The notes below the pieces were generated by a model, which saw nothing but the letters and a program-made list of their open reading frames with translations, made no database searches and was not told the origin of the DNA. Positions 9,201 to 20,369 of a DNA stretch of 64,000 bases are shown piece by piece; position 1 is the stretch's first letter; every line of letters begins with the position of its first letter. A program made the position numbers and the translations under genes. The DNA comes from Cyanodermella asteris. Lineage: Eukaryota; Ascomycota; Lecanoromycetes; Ostropales; Stictidaceae. The stretch lies in contig UYJD01000009.1 of assembly GCA_900618795.1 (NCBI GenBank), positions 875,823-939,822 on the forward strand, given 5' to 3'.

Positions 9201-12200
9201 ATGCCAAATGCAAAACGCAAGCGCGACTTTGCCCCTTCAAGAGACAGACCAACCAAACACCTGAAGCAAGACGATACCAACGGCGACGTTAGCATGGCAG
9301 GTGACTCGGACGGTGGCGCGACGCCCAACGGTGCATACGCAAGCGACGACGAGCCGCAAATTCCCATCCTGCCCGTTGCCGCTTCCGACAGCGCGGAATG
9401 GCAAAGAACGATTGAAAAGGTGGTGAGCAACGTCGTCAGCATACACTTCGCACAGACATGTTCCTTCGACACCGAGTCGGCCATCGCAAGCGAGGCCACA
9501 GGTTTTGTCGTCGACGCCGAGAACGGATACATCCTCACGAACAGGCATGTCGTGAGCCCCGGACCTTTCTGGGGCTATGCCATTTTCGACAATCATGAGG
9601 AGTGCGACGTCTTTCCCGTGTATCGCGATCCGGTGCACGACTTTGGCATCCTCAAGTTCGACCCCAAGGCCATCAAGTACATGCAGCTCGACCAACTCAA
9701 CCTGCGACCGGACCTGGCGAAAATAGGCTCTGAAATTCGCGTGGTGGGCAACGATGCTGGAGAAAAGCTGAGTATCCTGTCGGGCGTCATCAGTCGACTG
9801 GACAGAAATACTCCGGAATACGGAGAGGGATACAACGATTTCAATACAAACTACATTCAAGCCGCGGCCGCTGCCAGCGGCGGGAGTTCGGGCAGTCCGG
9901 TGGTCAACGTCGATGGCCATGTCGTGGCACTGCAGGCGGGTGGGCGCAGTGACGGCGCAGCGACAGATTACTTTCTGCCACTCAACCGCCCTCTACGAGC
10001 TTTGAAGTGTATTCAGAACAAGGAGCCAGTGACTCGTGGCGATTTACAGATACACTGGCTGATGAAACCATTTGACGAGTGCCGAAGATTAGGTCTGAGT
10101 ACGGAGTGGGAGGCCACAATGCGCAAGAAATTTCCTAAAGATAACAACCTGCTCGTTGCAGAAATTATTCTTCCTGAAGGCCCGGCTGACGGAAAGGTGC
10201 TGGAGGGTGATGTGTTGATAAAGGTTAACGACGAACTCTTGACCCAATTTATCCGTCTGGATGAGATTCTTGATTCATCGGTCGGAGACAAGGTCAAACT
10301 GTTGCTGCAACGAGGCGGCGAAGATGTTGAGGTGGAGCTTGACGTTGGCGACCTACACGCCATTACTCCTGACCGATTCGTAAAAGTGGCAGGCGGCTCT
10401 TTCCACAACCTATCATACCAGCAAGCTCGTTTGTACGCGGTCGCGGTTAAAGGTGTGTTCGTTTGCGAGGCCAGCGGCTCGTTCAGATTCGAAAGCTCAG
10501 AATCCGGCTGGATCGTTGAGTCAATCGATCACAAGAAGACACCAGACTTGGACACGTTCATCAAGGTCGCGGGCAGCATACCAGACAAATCTCGAGTGGT
10601 CGTGACTTACAAGCATCTTAAGGATCTGCACTCCATGAACACCAGTATCATTTACGTCGACAGACACTGGACCAAGAAGATGTGCATGGCCATTCGCAAC
10701 GACAAGACTGGTCTGTGGGACTTCAGTGACATTGCAGATGCCATTCCTCCTGTTCCTCCAACTCCTAAATCGGCCGAATTCGCGAAGCTCGACGCTGCAG
10801 CCTATCCCGGTGCCGCAGATATCGTGCGCAGCTTTGCCAGAGTTGCGTGCACAATGCCCGTCAAACTTGATGGCTTTCCTCGCGCTCGCAAGATTGGCTA
10901 TGGGCTGGTGGTCGACGCAGAGAAAGGGCTTGTGATCGTGTCACGCTCTGTTGTGCCATATGATCTTTGCGATATCTCGGTCACAATTTCTGATTCGATC
11001 ATCGTGGAAGGTCGCGTTGTCTTCCTCCACCCGTTGGCCAACTACGCTATTGTGCAATACGATCCGTCCTTAGTTGACGCACCTGTCAAGACTGCAAAGC
11101 TGTCGACCAAATACGTCAAGCAGGGCGCTTCCACAGTGTTCCTTGGATTCAACCAGAACTTCCGTACCGTTCATGCCAAGACCACAGTGACCGATATCAC
11201 GACAGTGGCAATTCCTGCGAATGCAGCCGCTCCTCGATATAGGGCTCTGAACCTGGATGCCATTACCGTTGATACTGGACTGAGTGCGCATTGTGGACAT
11301 GGCGTTCTGGTTGCAGAAGACGGAACCGTTGATGCTATATGGATGACTTATCTTGGTGAGCGTGGTCACAGCGGAAAGGACAACGAGTACCACCTTGGTC
11401 TAGCCACACCGAGCATTATTCCCGTCATCGAATCAGTCCGCCAAGGCAAGACACCTGATCTCCGCATCCTGGACGTCGAGTTCAACACAGTTCAAATGGC
11501 GCAATCGCGCATTATGGGCGTGTCGGAAACCTGGATCAAAGAGGTTGCCAAGGCCAACCCGCACCGCCATCAGCTGTTCATGGTCAGGAAGACGGACTGC
11601 CCGTCAACTCCGGAAGCAGAATCGTCACCGCTGTTGGAAGGTGATATCGTCCTCACATTGAATGGACAACTAATCACCAATCCACATGATCTGGATGTCA
11701 TGTACAATCACAAATCGCTAGAGGCACTCATTGTTCGTGAAGGCAAGGAAATGACAGTTCAGGTCCCAACAATTCCGACAACCGACCTCAGTACAGACCA
11801 TGCGCTGCTCTTCTGTGGTGCCGTGCTGCATGCGCCTCACCACGCTGTGCGACAACAGATCTCAAAGCTGCATTCGCATGTCTATATCTCGGCACGCACA
11901 CGTGGTTCACCCGCATACATGTACGGCCTTGCGCCCACGAATTTCATCACTGCCGTCAATGGCAAGACCATCCGTACGCTGGATGAATTCAAAGCCGAGG
12001 TGGTAAAGATCCCTGACAACACCTACTTCAGACTTCGAGTGGTCACTTTCGATAATGTTCCGTGGGTCGCGACGATGAAGAAGAACGAGCACTACTTTCC
12101 CACCATGGAGTTTATCAAGCAGAATACCGGTGAGTGGGAGAAGCGGACTGTGCAGGGTAAGGGCTCGGACAAGGATAAGACGGGTGTCCATGAACTTGGC

Positions 12201-12290
12201 AATGAGATAATGGACGAAGGTGCTGGGGAGAGCTTTGCCGAAGATGCTGAGCCGGATGTACAGACGGATGTTGCCCTGCTCAAGCGTTAG
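9201..12290 (+). CDS. NMA111: Nuclear HtrA-type serine protease with PDZ domains (Nma111)
   Basis: A single exon of 1029 aa, the usual family length. The start at 9201 is followed by a basic nuclear-localisation-type segment (NAKRKR). The first protease unit carries the trypsin-like triad: His116 in ILTNRHVV, Asp147 in DPVHDFGIL and Ser230 in [13 protein letters not shown]-type region follows (about residues 290-390). The second half repeats a degenerate protease unit without the triad plus further PDZ-like segments, the duplicated layout known for Nma111. In yeast this protein acts in the nucleus in apoptosis and heat survival and degrades the IAP Bir1; the same role here is by homology. The frame is open upstream to 8970, so an N-terminal extension is possible, but the conserved sequence begins after 9201. 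Confidence 0.96.
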   Translation: MPNAKRKRDFAPSRDRPTKHLKQDDTNGDVSMAGDSDGGATPNGAYASDDEPQIPILPVAASDSAEWQRTIEKVVSNVVSIHFAQTCSFDTESAIASEATGFVVDAENGYILTNRHVVSPGPFWGYAIFDNHEECDVFPVYRDPVHDFGILKFDPKAIKYMQLDQLNLRPDLAKIGSEIRVVGNDAGEKLSILSGVISRLDRNTPEYGEGYNDFNTNYIQAAAAASGGSSGSPVVNVDGHVVALQAGGRSDGAATDYFLPLNRPLRALKCIQNKEPVTRGDLQIHWLMKPFDECRRLGLSTEWEATMRKKFPKDNNLLVAEIILPEGPADGKVLEGDVLIKVNDELLTQFIRLDEILDSSVGDKVKLLLQRGGEDVEVELDVGDLHAITPDRFVKVAGGSFHNLSYQQARLYAVAVKGVFVCEASGSFRFESSESGWIVESIDHKKTPDLDTFIKVAGSIPDKSRVVVTYKHLKDLHSMNTSIIYVDRHWTKKMCMAIRNDKTGLWDFSDIADAIPPVPPTPKSAEFAKLDAAAYPGAADIVRSFARVACTMPVKLDGFPRARKIGYGLVVDAEKGLVIVSRSVVPYDLCDISVTISDSIIVEGRVVFLHPLANYAIVQYDPSLVDAPVKTAKLSTKYVKQGASTVFLGFNQNFRTVHAKTTVTDITTVAIPANAAAPRYRALNLDAITVDTGLSAHCGHGVLVAEDGTVDAIWMTYLGERGHSGKDNEYHLGLATPSIIPVIESVRQGKTPDLRILDVEFNTVQMAQSRIMGVSETWIKEVAKANPHRHQLFMVRKTDCPSTPEAESSPLLEGDIVLTLNGQLITNPHDLDVMYNHKSLEALIVREGKEMTVQVPTIPTTDLSTDHALLFCGAVLHAPHHAVRQQISKLHSHVYISARTRGSPAYMYGLAPTNFITAVNGKTIRTLDEFKAEVVKIPDNTYFRLRVVTFDNVPWVATMKKNEHYFPTMEFIKQNTGEWEKRTVQGKGSDKDKTGVHELGNEIMDEGAGESFAEDAEPDVQTDVALLKR

Positions 12291-13745
12291 TAATTAGGGA
12301 TTACGATTTCTGGAAAGTTTCGCCAATTACCCCGGATGGAGGTGGAAGAGCTTATATCCAAGGAACGAGGTGGAGCAAAGACTATGAGACGGAACATGCA
12401 TTGCGAGGCGTAGGTCTTGATTGCAAATAGATGGGATGCATGCCGGCCATTGAGGCCAAATGATTGAGATCGGATGTTCGCTTGTTTGTCGAGTTGGCTG
12501 ACCCTTCTCCATTCTGTGATGCAACGTGCAGACTTTGTCTGCCTCCACCAGTTCATCGGCAATATTGTCCTGGCCTCCTCAATAGGTTCTTGGTACATGG
12601 TTACTGCGTGGTAGATTGAACAGTTTCAACCTTGTCTTTTGCGAACTCTGCGGCCGTGCGCCATTCATTTGGACGTGTGCTGAATCGGTTTTTGCAAAAC
12701 ATGTGGAGCTAACATCCCAAAGTTGATCTGTCCCATCGCGGATGCGACATGGCCCAGAATGGTCGGCGAGATGGGTCACGTTGCGGCTTGCCTGATGCCA
12801 CTTGGATGGTCTGGATTCATGCACAATGTGCAAATGCCTCGAGTAGCGTAGAGGAATCAGTCCAGACCTAAGACAAGGCAATGAACGTGCAATTGAGGTG
12901 GTGCCTCATTTACAACATCTAGATAATCAGTGCACGCTGATTAGCCAAGAACTGCACTTTTTCTGCCTTTTTCTCTCCACCTCGACCTTGCACGCCCGCT
13001 CGCGACTCTCCCATGCTCGAATCTGTCCGCTCGAACCCCCTCGTATCGAAGCGTTCCTGCAAGAAGAGAACCAAAATGTTTCACATCTAAGCGCCCGTCT
13101 CGTCTCTCCGGCACACACTTGTCTGACGCTTCCGTGCTCCCCGGTGGCTGCGCAAGGAGGGGGCTGACATATGCCGAGCGCAAGGCAAAAAAGCAGGCTA
13201 TCACAGCCTTCTATTCTTGCCTCGTTCCCCACTTCGCATTCTTCTAAGCCGCCCGTTCCTGTCGCATGACCGAGTCAAAATGTTCTTTATTCCTGTTTGA
13301 GTTCACTCTCGCGGCAATCAAGTTTCGTGGTTGGCTGGGGCGGCCAATGAGAGTCGGATTTGAGCGTGCCAGGCAAGCAGGCCTTGGTAGGCGTTTGCAA
13401 GGACAAAGTGCCGCGAGGCTGCTCTGGGGACGTTTCTGCAACCTCATGGGCCTTGCCGCAGGCCTTGTATGGATGTTCGCGAGGCTCAGTAATGTTGTTG
13501 AGACTAGGTGAGCCGTACTTTAAGCGCGGGCATATCCTCTTACCCGGTTATTTCGTTTGGTTCTCCTTCATCAGTGTTAGAGAGTTTCCATGTAACAGCT
13601 TCTTGAGCAAGTGTGTTAAGCGTCGTCTGTCGTTGTACCTGATCTCGAAGATCTTTCCTCAGTATCCCAGGCTTGTAAGATACAAGGCGGAAGGTACCGC
13701 TCAGCTCGAACAAACCGCCGAGCAAACTCACGCTTCTCCCCCAAG
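12291..13745. other. Intergenic, 1.45 kb
   Basis: Between Nma111 and a co-directional serine-rich gene. Open frames on both strands (12287-12598 -, 12898-13232, 13266-13794 +) overlap each other and lack domain content. I see nothing specific. Confidence 0.5.
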
Positions 13746-14609
13746 ATGTCCGCCTACTATAACCAGCATGTACCAAGCCCATCCCAGGCCCTGATACGCC
13801 TGAGAGCCCCCTCCGTCGTCTCCGACCTCGACGACAACGTCAGCATCTACACTGCCAGCACCGTGAGCCCCGGCTCAAGCGTCTCTAGCCGTCCGGCACA
13901 CCCCTCCTCAAGCCATCGGGACCCTCCCTACCAGTCCCGAGATCACGGCAGCTCAGCATCATCTCGCACCTCGAAATCCAGCTTCCGAACCTCCTCGGAC
14001 CGAAGCGTCGCCTCTTCACAGTCCTCTCGGTCCTCTTACAGCGCGGCTCCACGCTCATCCGACTCCACCTCTACCTCCGGCACCCCGTCGATATACCACG
14101 TATCCTTCTCTTCTGCGAGATCGAACGCCTCGACGGCCACCCCGTCACGATACCACGACTCCACTCCGTCCCCGTCTTACGACTCTTCCCTCCTGGCTAT
14201 ATACTTGGCTTCGCTCCGTGACCGGCCCATGCAACATGTCCACCAGTTCCTCCTCTCCAGTGATCGATTTCGAGACTTCCGGCCGCATCTGTCTGCGATG
14301 GCGGATGATGCCTTTCGGCTCTTCAGCGATAACGTGAAGAGGAAGAATAGGGACTTGGTGTCTGGGATCAAGCGTGGGCGCGCCAGTTCTGCGGTGGAGA
14401 GGATTGTTGGAAATGCGAGTCGGGAGTGGGATGAATGGATGCCGAGAGGACGGGAGAGGACGCGGGACGGGGAGAGGGAGAGGGTCGATGTGGGGGCGAT
14501 TGATCACGCGAGGCCGGGGTTGCAGAGGAAGATGAGTGAGATTTCGTATGAGGAGACCTGGGTTGAGGGTGGGCGGAAGTATACGAAGAGGTATTCGATC
14601 ACTGAGTGA
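13746..14609 (+). CDS. Serine-rich hypothetical protein
   Basis: A single exon of 287 aa from an ATG in good context (CAAGATG). Residues 25-150 are extremely rich in Ser with Thr, Arg and Pro and are probably disordered and heavily phosphorylated. Residues ~150-215 look folded (SLLAIYLASLRDRPMQ, then HLSAMADDAFRLFSDNVKRK). A basic stretch with repeated RER/RDGERE follows, and the end (YEETWVEGGRKYTKRY) has a beta-hairpin look. No signal peptide or membrane segment is visible. I do not recognise the family. The coding bias and long frame make it a real gene. It converges on the Vps3844-like gene with 256 bases between stops. Confidence 0.75.
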   Translation: MSAYYNQHVPSPSQALIRLRAPSVVSDLDDNVSIYTASTVSPGSSVSSRPAHPSSSHRDPPYQSRDHGSSASSRTSKSSFRTSSDRSVASSQSSRSSYSAAPRSSDSTSTSGTPSIYHVSFSSARSNASTATPSRYHDSTPSPSYDSSLLAIYLASLRDRPMQHVHQFLLSSDRFRDFRPHLSAMADDAFRLFSDNVKRKNRDLVSGIKRGRASSAVERIVGNASREWDEWMPRGRERTRDGERERVDVGAIDHARPGLQRKMSEISYEETWVEGGRKYTKRYSITE

Positions 14610-14865
14610 TGGAGGTGTTGAGTGACGGAACGAACGTCGAATCGAGCGTATAAGAACGCACCTGGGACGTTTTTGCCGGCGTTTGGGTTTACTATTTCCA
14701 TTTCAGGGCACGGCGTACGGGGAACTTGGACAAATTTTGGCTTGTTCTTGGGCATATTTTGATACCAATGCATGAGCTCATTCTTCCTTAACGCCACAGC
14801 GCAGGCTCCCTGGCCCGGCATGAAAGCTTTAATTGTACAATACACATATCCAACCATGTAGATTC

Positions 14866-16133
14866 TCACTTGCGTGACGACGGCGCGACACCAGCGCTGA
14901 GCACACTGGGCAACTCTGACTCGCCCATGCTGTAGAGTAAACCGATACCCCAGGCCACGGCAGCAGTGCCCAGAATAGCAAATCCGGCGAACAGCCAAAA
15001 CTGAACACTGATATCCCTCTTCTGGCACGCCGCTCCTCCCCAGTATTGTGGGATACCGTTGATCTTCGTCGCCGTGCACTGGCAGACCCAGCACTCGCCT
15101 TTGTCGTTGGCGTACTTCTTGCTGCACGTGCCGTGGCCGGAGCACTTGTTAGTGCGCGACTCGCAGTCGCTCTTGCTCTTGCCGCATCGCTCCAATGTCG
15201 TCCGAATGTTGGAAGAGTTTCCGCTGGCTGCTGGCAAGACAGGCCGAGATGGCGCCGCTGATTCCTTGAGCGAGATCAAGGGTGCTTCTTCACTTCTCTT
15301 AGAGTGAGAACCCGCAATATCCCATGAAGCTTTCGATGAGGCTGCTTTAGCGGGCCCGACGACCACGACAACGTCCTGACTTGCCAAGCTTGAGGTGGAT
15401 GTAAGCTGCTTCGTCAGGATTGTTGCAGCCTTCACGGCTTGCTTGTATTCGTTCGTATCCGTAGGAAGGTCGATATGGTACGCCGCCAGACCGTCCCACC
15501 CGGCCTGCAATTCTCTTGATAGCTGTGCAATGACTTGCGCAGCATCCGAAATCTCGTCGCGAACAATATCGAAAGAGATGCATACCCCGGAGCCCTTGTG
15601 TAGGATTAGTGATGAGTCGGATATTCAGTCACACTGGTCTAGCTTACCTCGTCACTGACTCGGCCTCCGGTCACTTGGGATCTACCACCAAAGCTGCATT
15701 GTCGGGTTGATCGTAGACGTAAACTATCCGCCACCAGGTCTTTGTTCCTCTCCTTCGATGTTACCTGGCTCAAGCTTGCAAGCTGCCGCCTCCGCCCCTT
15801 CTCTTCCGGTAGAACGTCGTTTACATCTTTCACGCCGTCAAAGAACAGCAGAATCTTGCTCTTGGCCTCCTCATCCTCCTCAAACATCGACTTCTGGGAC
15901 GTCGAAGCCGCTAGTACGGCTAATATATCCTCATCGACCGATTCAAGGCTGCGGAACGATGAAAGACCGAGCTGGTCGGCGAGGACTAAGCTGGCATCGG
16001 AAGGTGAGATGGTAGGGACGGAGGAGGGAGCTGGAGCGGAGGATGCGGCGTATGTGTAGATGCCGGCTTCTGGTGCTGCGAGGACGGTGCTCGCGATGCC
16101 TACAAGGGCCGCAGCCGTGGTGAGGAGCTTCAT
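14866..16133 (-). CDS. Vps3844-type (DUF3844) ER/vacuolar-sorting membrane protein
   Basis: Two exons on the minus strand, 16133-15648 and 15594-14866, joined in phase 0 across a 53-nt GTAAG...ACAAG intron, give 404 aa. Residues 1-19 are a signal peptide (MKLLTTAAALVGIASTVLAA). The lumenal region is followed by a cysteine-rich EGF-like module (about 299-352, with CSGHGTC and CWVCQC) and a single membrane span at about 360-382, then a short cytosolic tail. Signal peptide, C-terminal Cys-rich module and TM in this order are characteristic of the fungal Vps3844/DUF3844 family, thought to work in ER or vacuolar protein sorting. Family assignment is confident; exact function is not known. Confidence 0.85.
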
Positions 16134-16822
16134 GGTCTGGGTTGCTTGAGCTGGGTTCAAGCTGCTGGTGGAGGCAACCTTGCATGTGGACGATGATGCG
16201 CGAGGCCAAGATGGCGATTATGTAAGCGGATCTAGTGATCAATTTGCAACTACAGTACGACTGCGATTCCTGGTCCGTGCAAGGCTTCTCCAGGATATTG
16301 TGAGAACCGTTCTCCTTGGGTCACTCTAATCACTTCAGCGTTGCCTGCGAGCTTGAGCCATTGGGGAACTTGCTACTCGAAGACACTGGCCAAAGGTTTG
16401 CCCGATCATTTTGTTGTTCCTGCCAAATCTCTCGTCATGGACGCATTGCCCACGAACTTCGCCTCTAATTGCATGATGACGAGGCCTGTGTTGACTGCGA
16501 TTAAATGGTCCGATCAAGAATTTAGGGAGATCTGTCCGCGACGCAATCACATGTGTGTGAGAACAGTTCAGATTTCATCTCTGCGAAGTCGTGGCTACGT
16601 GTAGCAACGCAGCTCGGCTCAGTGGTTGGTTTGCATTTTTCACTGCACAAAGCACGAGATTGAAAGAATGATTGCATTGCTGCTTCTCGGTCTAAGTTTC
16701 TTGTCTATCGGAGAGTGATGCGGTCAGCCCAGAAACAGGCGCTGTCCGGACACGACCATTCGCCCGTTGCTCCTTGTCCTTGGTGACACCAAGAACCCCT
16801 CGACTCACATGGTGTTGCTTAG
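16134..16822. other. Intergenic: promoter of the Vps3844-like gene and 3' side of the AltA1-like gene
   Basis: About 690 bases between two leftward genes. The overlapping frames at 16335-16550 (-) and 16341-16604 (+) are on opposite strands and carry nothing recognisable. Confidence 0.5.
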
Positions 16823-17296
16823 CTAGACCGTGAGAGTGAAAGAAGTCGGAGCGGTCAAGTTCTCATACTTGACATTACTGAACGTGGCATCGCTGACGCA
16901 CTTGATGTCGCTGGCAGCGAAGAAGCGGTTGCCAGTCAGGGTTGGGCAGTTGGGCAGAGTGTAGTTGACTTCGAGGTTGAAACCCTTGACATCATCGCCA
17001 AGGAAGGAGAAGTAAAAGTCAGAGTCGCCGCACTGAGTGCTCTCGATGTTGCGGAAAGCAAGAGAGCACTTGTCGGAACCGCCGGCGGAGGCAGTCTGGC
17101 AGTGGGTGTTTTGGGGTCCGACGTTACCCTTGACGTCGAAAGAGTAACGTTCAGTATAGATGGGTCCGCGGGCGCCGCCGAAGTGGAAGCTGGACACATC
17201 GAATTCGATTGGCAGGACCGGGCAAGAGTTGACTTCGCCAGTGGGAGCGGCGGCAGCGGCTCCCCCGAGTGCGAGGATGATGGCGGTGAACTTCAT
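16823..17296 (-). CDS. Small secreted cysteine-containing protein, AltA1/AA1-like
   Basis: A single exon of 157 aa. Residues 1-17 form a clean signal peptide with an Ala-rich end (MKFTAIILALGGAAAAA). The mature part has six cysteines (25, 66, 77, 89, 117, 133) and alternates polar and hydrophobic residues as in a beta-barrel: FDVSSFHFGG near the N-terminus, DSDFYFSFLGDD in the middle, and NYTLPNC towards the end. Length, signal peptide, the N-terminal FDVSSF element and the spacing of strands resemble the Alt a 1 (AA1-like) family of secreted fungal allergens and effectors. This is pattern similarity, not a search result. A TATAAA lies 108 nt upstream of the ATG. It may be an effector or cell-surface protein. 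Confidence 0.65.
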   Translation of the reverse strand: MKFTAIILALGGAAAAAPTGEVNSCPVLPIEFDVSSFHFGGARGPIYTERYSFDVKGNVGPQNTHCQTASAGGSDKCSLAFRNIESTQCGDSDFYFSFLGDDVKGFNLEVNYTLPNCPTLTGNRFFAASDIKCVSDATFSNVKYENLTAPTSFTLTV

Positions 17297-17403
17297 TTTG
17301 GATTTGCTAAGAAAGCGACAGTGAGGCTTGAGGATGCTGGACTTCTGTGAGGAACTGCTGTGAGGGTGCCGAGAACCTGTGGAAGTCCGTCTTCTGGCGC
17401 AGC

Positions 17404-17409
17404 TTTATA
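17404..17409 (-). promoter_or_regulatory. TATA box of the AltA1-like gene
   Basis: TATAAA on the minus strand at 17409-17404, 108 nt upstream of the ATG at 17296. Strong TATA boxes are common in highly regulated secreted-protein genes. Confidence 0.5.
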
Positions 17410-18300
17410 CGCCGCTGGATGTCAGCCTTGTTGAATGCTCAGCCGTCGCTTTGAAGCGGTTGTGCCGACACGTCAGCGAGGACAGGCTTCGATCAGCCTC
17501 TCAGCCTCAAAGCGTGGTCGGCTGCAGTTGGCTAACTGTGCACGACTGTCAAGCTCAGTCCAGAATCCTACTCGACCGTTTTCCGCAGGGAGTTCATTTC
17601 AGTCCATGCTGTTCGTCGGTAAAGAGTAGGAGCGTAAGGCAAGTGGACGTTGTTGACTGGCTTCTCTCGCGAGACCGAGCGATGGTGTCCACGACGAACG
17701 GCACGGAGACCGGTAGCATCAGAATCTGGGCCCAGCTTTGGCGTCGTGGAGGAAGCATTGGATGAAAAGTCCGGGGTTGTGAAGGAATGTGTATGGTCAG
17801 GTAAAATTTGTGCAACGTGCCGTTCGACCCAGAGGAGCGGCAAGCACATGGCTGACTGCGCCGGTTGGCCCGCCACGTGGTAAGAAACTAACTAACGACA
17901 TGGATGGGAACTGTTTTGGGATCTGTGATACTGCATGAGTGACATAATGGAATAGTCGGCCTGGAAGTCGGCAGGAGACACTCGTATTCGTCAGATGGGA
18001 GTCTGCGGACGCGCAAGCTAACATGAGCAGAGGCGTAATCAGGACTAGTAATACATAGCACAGCTACTTGAGTCCTCAAATGACAGTTCGAGCACGAGTC
18101 AGACACTGGCCGAGTCGAACTTGCGAGCAGAATCTCATGGAGTCGTGAATTGGGAAATTGCACATGCATAAAAATGCACCAGCGAAAAGCAGCCATGGCG
18201 CTGAAAATTTGTACAGTAAGTAAGCGCACCCAAAGTTGCAGGACTGTGAGACATCACAGACCAAAATGGTGTCTTGGTGCAGAAATGTCAAGGGCACAAG
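17410..18300. other. Gene-free stretch
   Basis: No supported gene. Frames at 17379-17876 overlap on both strands without family features. The dispersed repeat starts at the right edge. Confidence 0.5.
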
Positions 18301-18304
18301 GCGA

Positions 18305-18510
18305 GTAAGCGAAAGTCGTAGCGCACGTAAGGTCGAGAACACCTCTCAAAATCCTGCGTTAACTACTTAGATATCAAACCCTGATAATATCTCGTGAAGT
18401 ATGCGAGCCCCAACTTGTATAGGTATCTACAAAAAAAAAGTGGTTATCGAGGTAGATACGGACATATTGTCGCATGTAGATGTTCCAGAACTTGTGCAAC
18501 GACTTTTGAT
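18305..18510 (+). repeat. Diverged dispersed repeat, copy 1
   Basis: This stretch aligns by eye with 48178-48385 in the same orientation. Shared landmarks in order: AAGTCGT followed by CACGTA, AACACC, ATCCT, CGTTA, ATCAA, then CCC[CT]GATA, CGTGA, TAGGTA, TATCGAGGTAGATAC against TGTCGAGGTAGATAC, and ACGACTTT at the end. Roughly three quarters of positions agree, with many transitions and a poly-A expansion at 18431-18439 in this copy. No coding capacity and no clear terminal repeats. Element class unknown. Confidence 0.6.
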
Positions 18511-20369
18511 TACCCGCCTTGGACTAGCAAATCAAAATGCAACTTGTGTTCCAAGAGACAGTTAATGCAGGCCAACTCGCAATCTGGGTCCGGCTCAACA
18601 AAGCGCGGGGACCGGCGTTCCGTTCGGGCGTCGGTGTCAAGGCGGGTAAGCACCACTGGTCCCCGGAGCGCTAGCGATATTCCATATGGGGAAATATGAA
18701 TACCAAGGACCGAAGTCAGGAGCGCAGGATGCGGCGCAAACAAGCCTCGCCGCAGCCTTACGAGTATCCCAAGTCAGCTCACCCTCGTCAGCTGTGAAGG
18801 AGACGAGGGCGAACGTTTGGCAGCATACACCCCGGATCGCGAGCTGTATCACGGGCATGGTCTTCGCATCAACGAGCCCTGCTGCTCAACTTAACGATCA
18901 GCAAGCCCGTAACTCCACGGCGTCCTGAGCCGGAGCTGCGGGTACAGTAACTTCTCGCTACAGCATGATGGCAGGCCCAGGTTTCGGTGAGACTGCGCAG
19001 GCCATCAGACCGGGTCAGCGCCACAGCAGGATTCTGGAAGGACGACCCAGTACCGTGGGGGCGCCGTCGTACCTCACCGTAGCAGAACAAAAAAGCACGT
19101 ATTTGACTATGAGACAAATACCGGTTTTCAACGCACGTCAGCCGCCTGTGCGTGATATTGAGGGAGTGCTTCCGCCCGTAGCTTACTCACTTGGTTTCCA
19201 AGTCCCTGCTGTCCTTGCCAGCCAGGCCCGGAGCGCAACCTCGATGTTCGCTGGAAAGTCGACTGGGCTTCCGGTGATATCTGTAAACTGTCAATGGCAT
19301 ATGTGGCCATCGCTCACTGAGCCTCCCCCATTTTCATATATGCTGAAAGCCGGCCACGTTTCGCGGTCGACTGTCGTCGTGCTCTGTGACGCTTGAAGGG
19401 AACATGAAGCGGCTCCGCTCCCAACAGACTCAGCTGGCTGACCAGGTCCGATTCTTCGACTCGTGGCCGTCAGCGACTTTTGGCCAATCGGATAGCCACT
19501 CTATTAGGCGAGCTTTGCGCCCGCTCGAGGTGGGCTGACAGCAGTCGTTACGCAGGTATCTGACTACCTCCTTCCATTGCTACTGCTTTAAGTACTTCTA
19601 CAGGTACATGAGTGGGTAATAGTAAGAGTATGCCTCTAGTTACGAGTAAAAGTAGAAATACAGGTACGCTAAATATTGTTCACGGACCTACTTAGCCAGG
19701 TAGCTAACTAAGTGTCTCCGTCAAGACATCTGTCAGCCCGCCTTGCGTTGTGCCGGATCACTCGCAATCCAATTGGATTGGCTCGCCCGATGCTAGGCTG
19801 CAACAGTCCGAGAAGACGCGCCCGGAAGAGCACTTTCCCATCTTCCAAAAAGCTCGGCCTGCTCGTCTGAAGCATGTGCGGCTGCGAATGACTCCCAAGT
19901 GCAATTGCCATAAGCTTCTTGACATGGTCCAGCCAGCGAGCAAAGTAGCTAGGGTGTTCCGCGCCCGAGATCACGCCGACAGTCGGCTTCGAGGACCATG
20001 AGAATCACCGCCCATAGTACTCGCTTTGAGTTCTGGTGATATGAACATCGAAGGGAAGTCGTAGCTCTTTGGGAGCTGAGATGTTGGGCATTAGTATCAT
20101 TATTGGCGCCGTCGCCTCTCGCTGAGTCTGGCCGTCTGGTGAGAATAAACTGTAACCATCAATGATGAATAGGCAGCTCGGCCGGTCCACGGAAGTCGTG
20201 GGGCGAGTACAATTCGTTTGGATCGTGCCCACCCATCTCCGATAGCGTCGCTGTTGGACGGTCATGGATATCTGCGGATTTCGTCTGTGCAATTGTATCG
20301 TCGCGATATCCCTCGTGTCTGCATGCTGATTAGCCAAAACGTCCTTCAGCACCGCCTCCACACTTATGC
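18511..20369. other. Gene-free stretch, 1.9 kb
   Basis: No supported gene. It contains a patch at about 19590-19710 dense in GTAC/TAC/AGGTAC motifs and a CTAACTAAGTGTCTC segment near 19706 that resembles one at 57490. Frames at 18686-18928 and 18965-19396 carry no recognisable sequence. Confidence 0.45.

Noticed and set aside
9237-9920. 227-codon antisense frame in Nma111
   Set aside because: It lies opposite the catalytic domain of a secure gene; codon-bias shadow.
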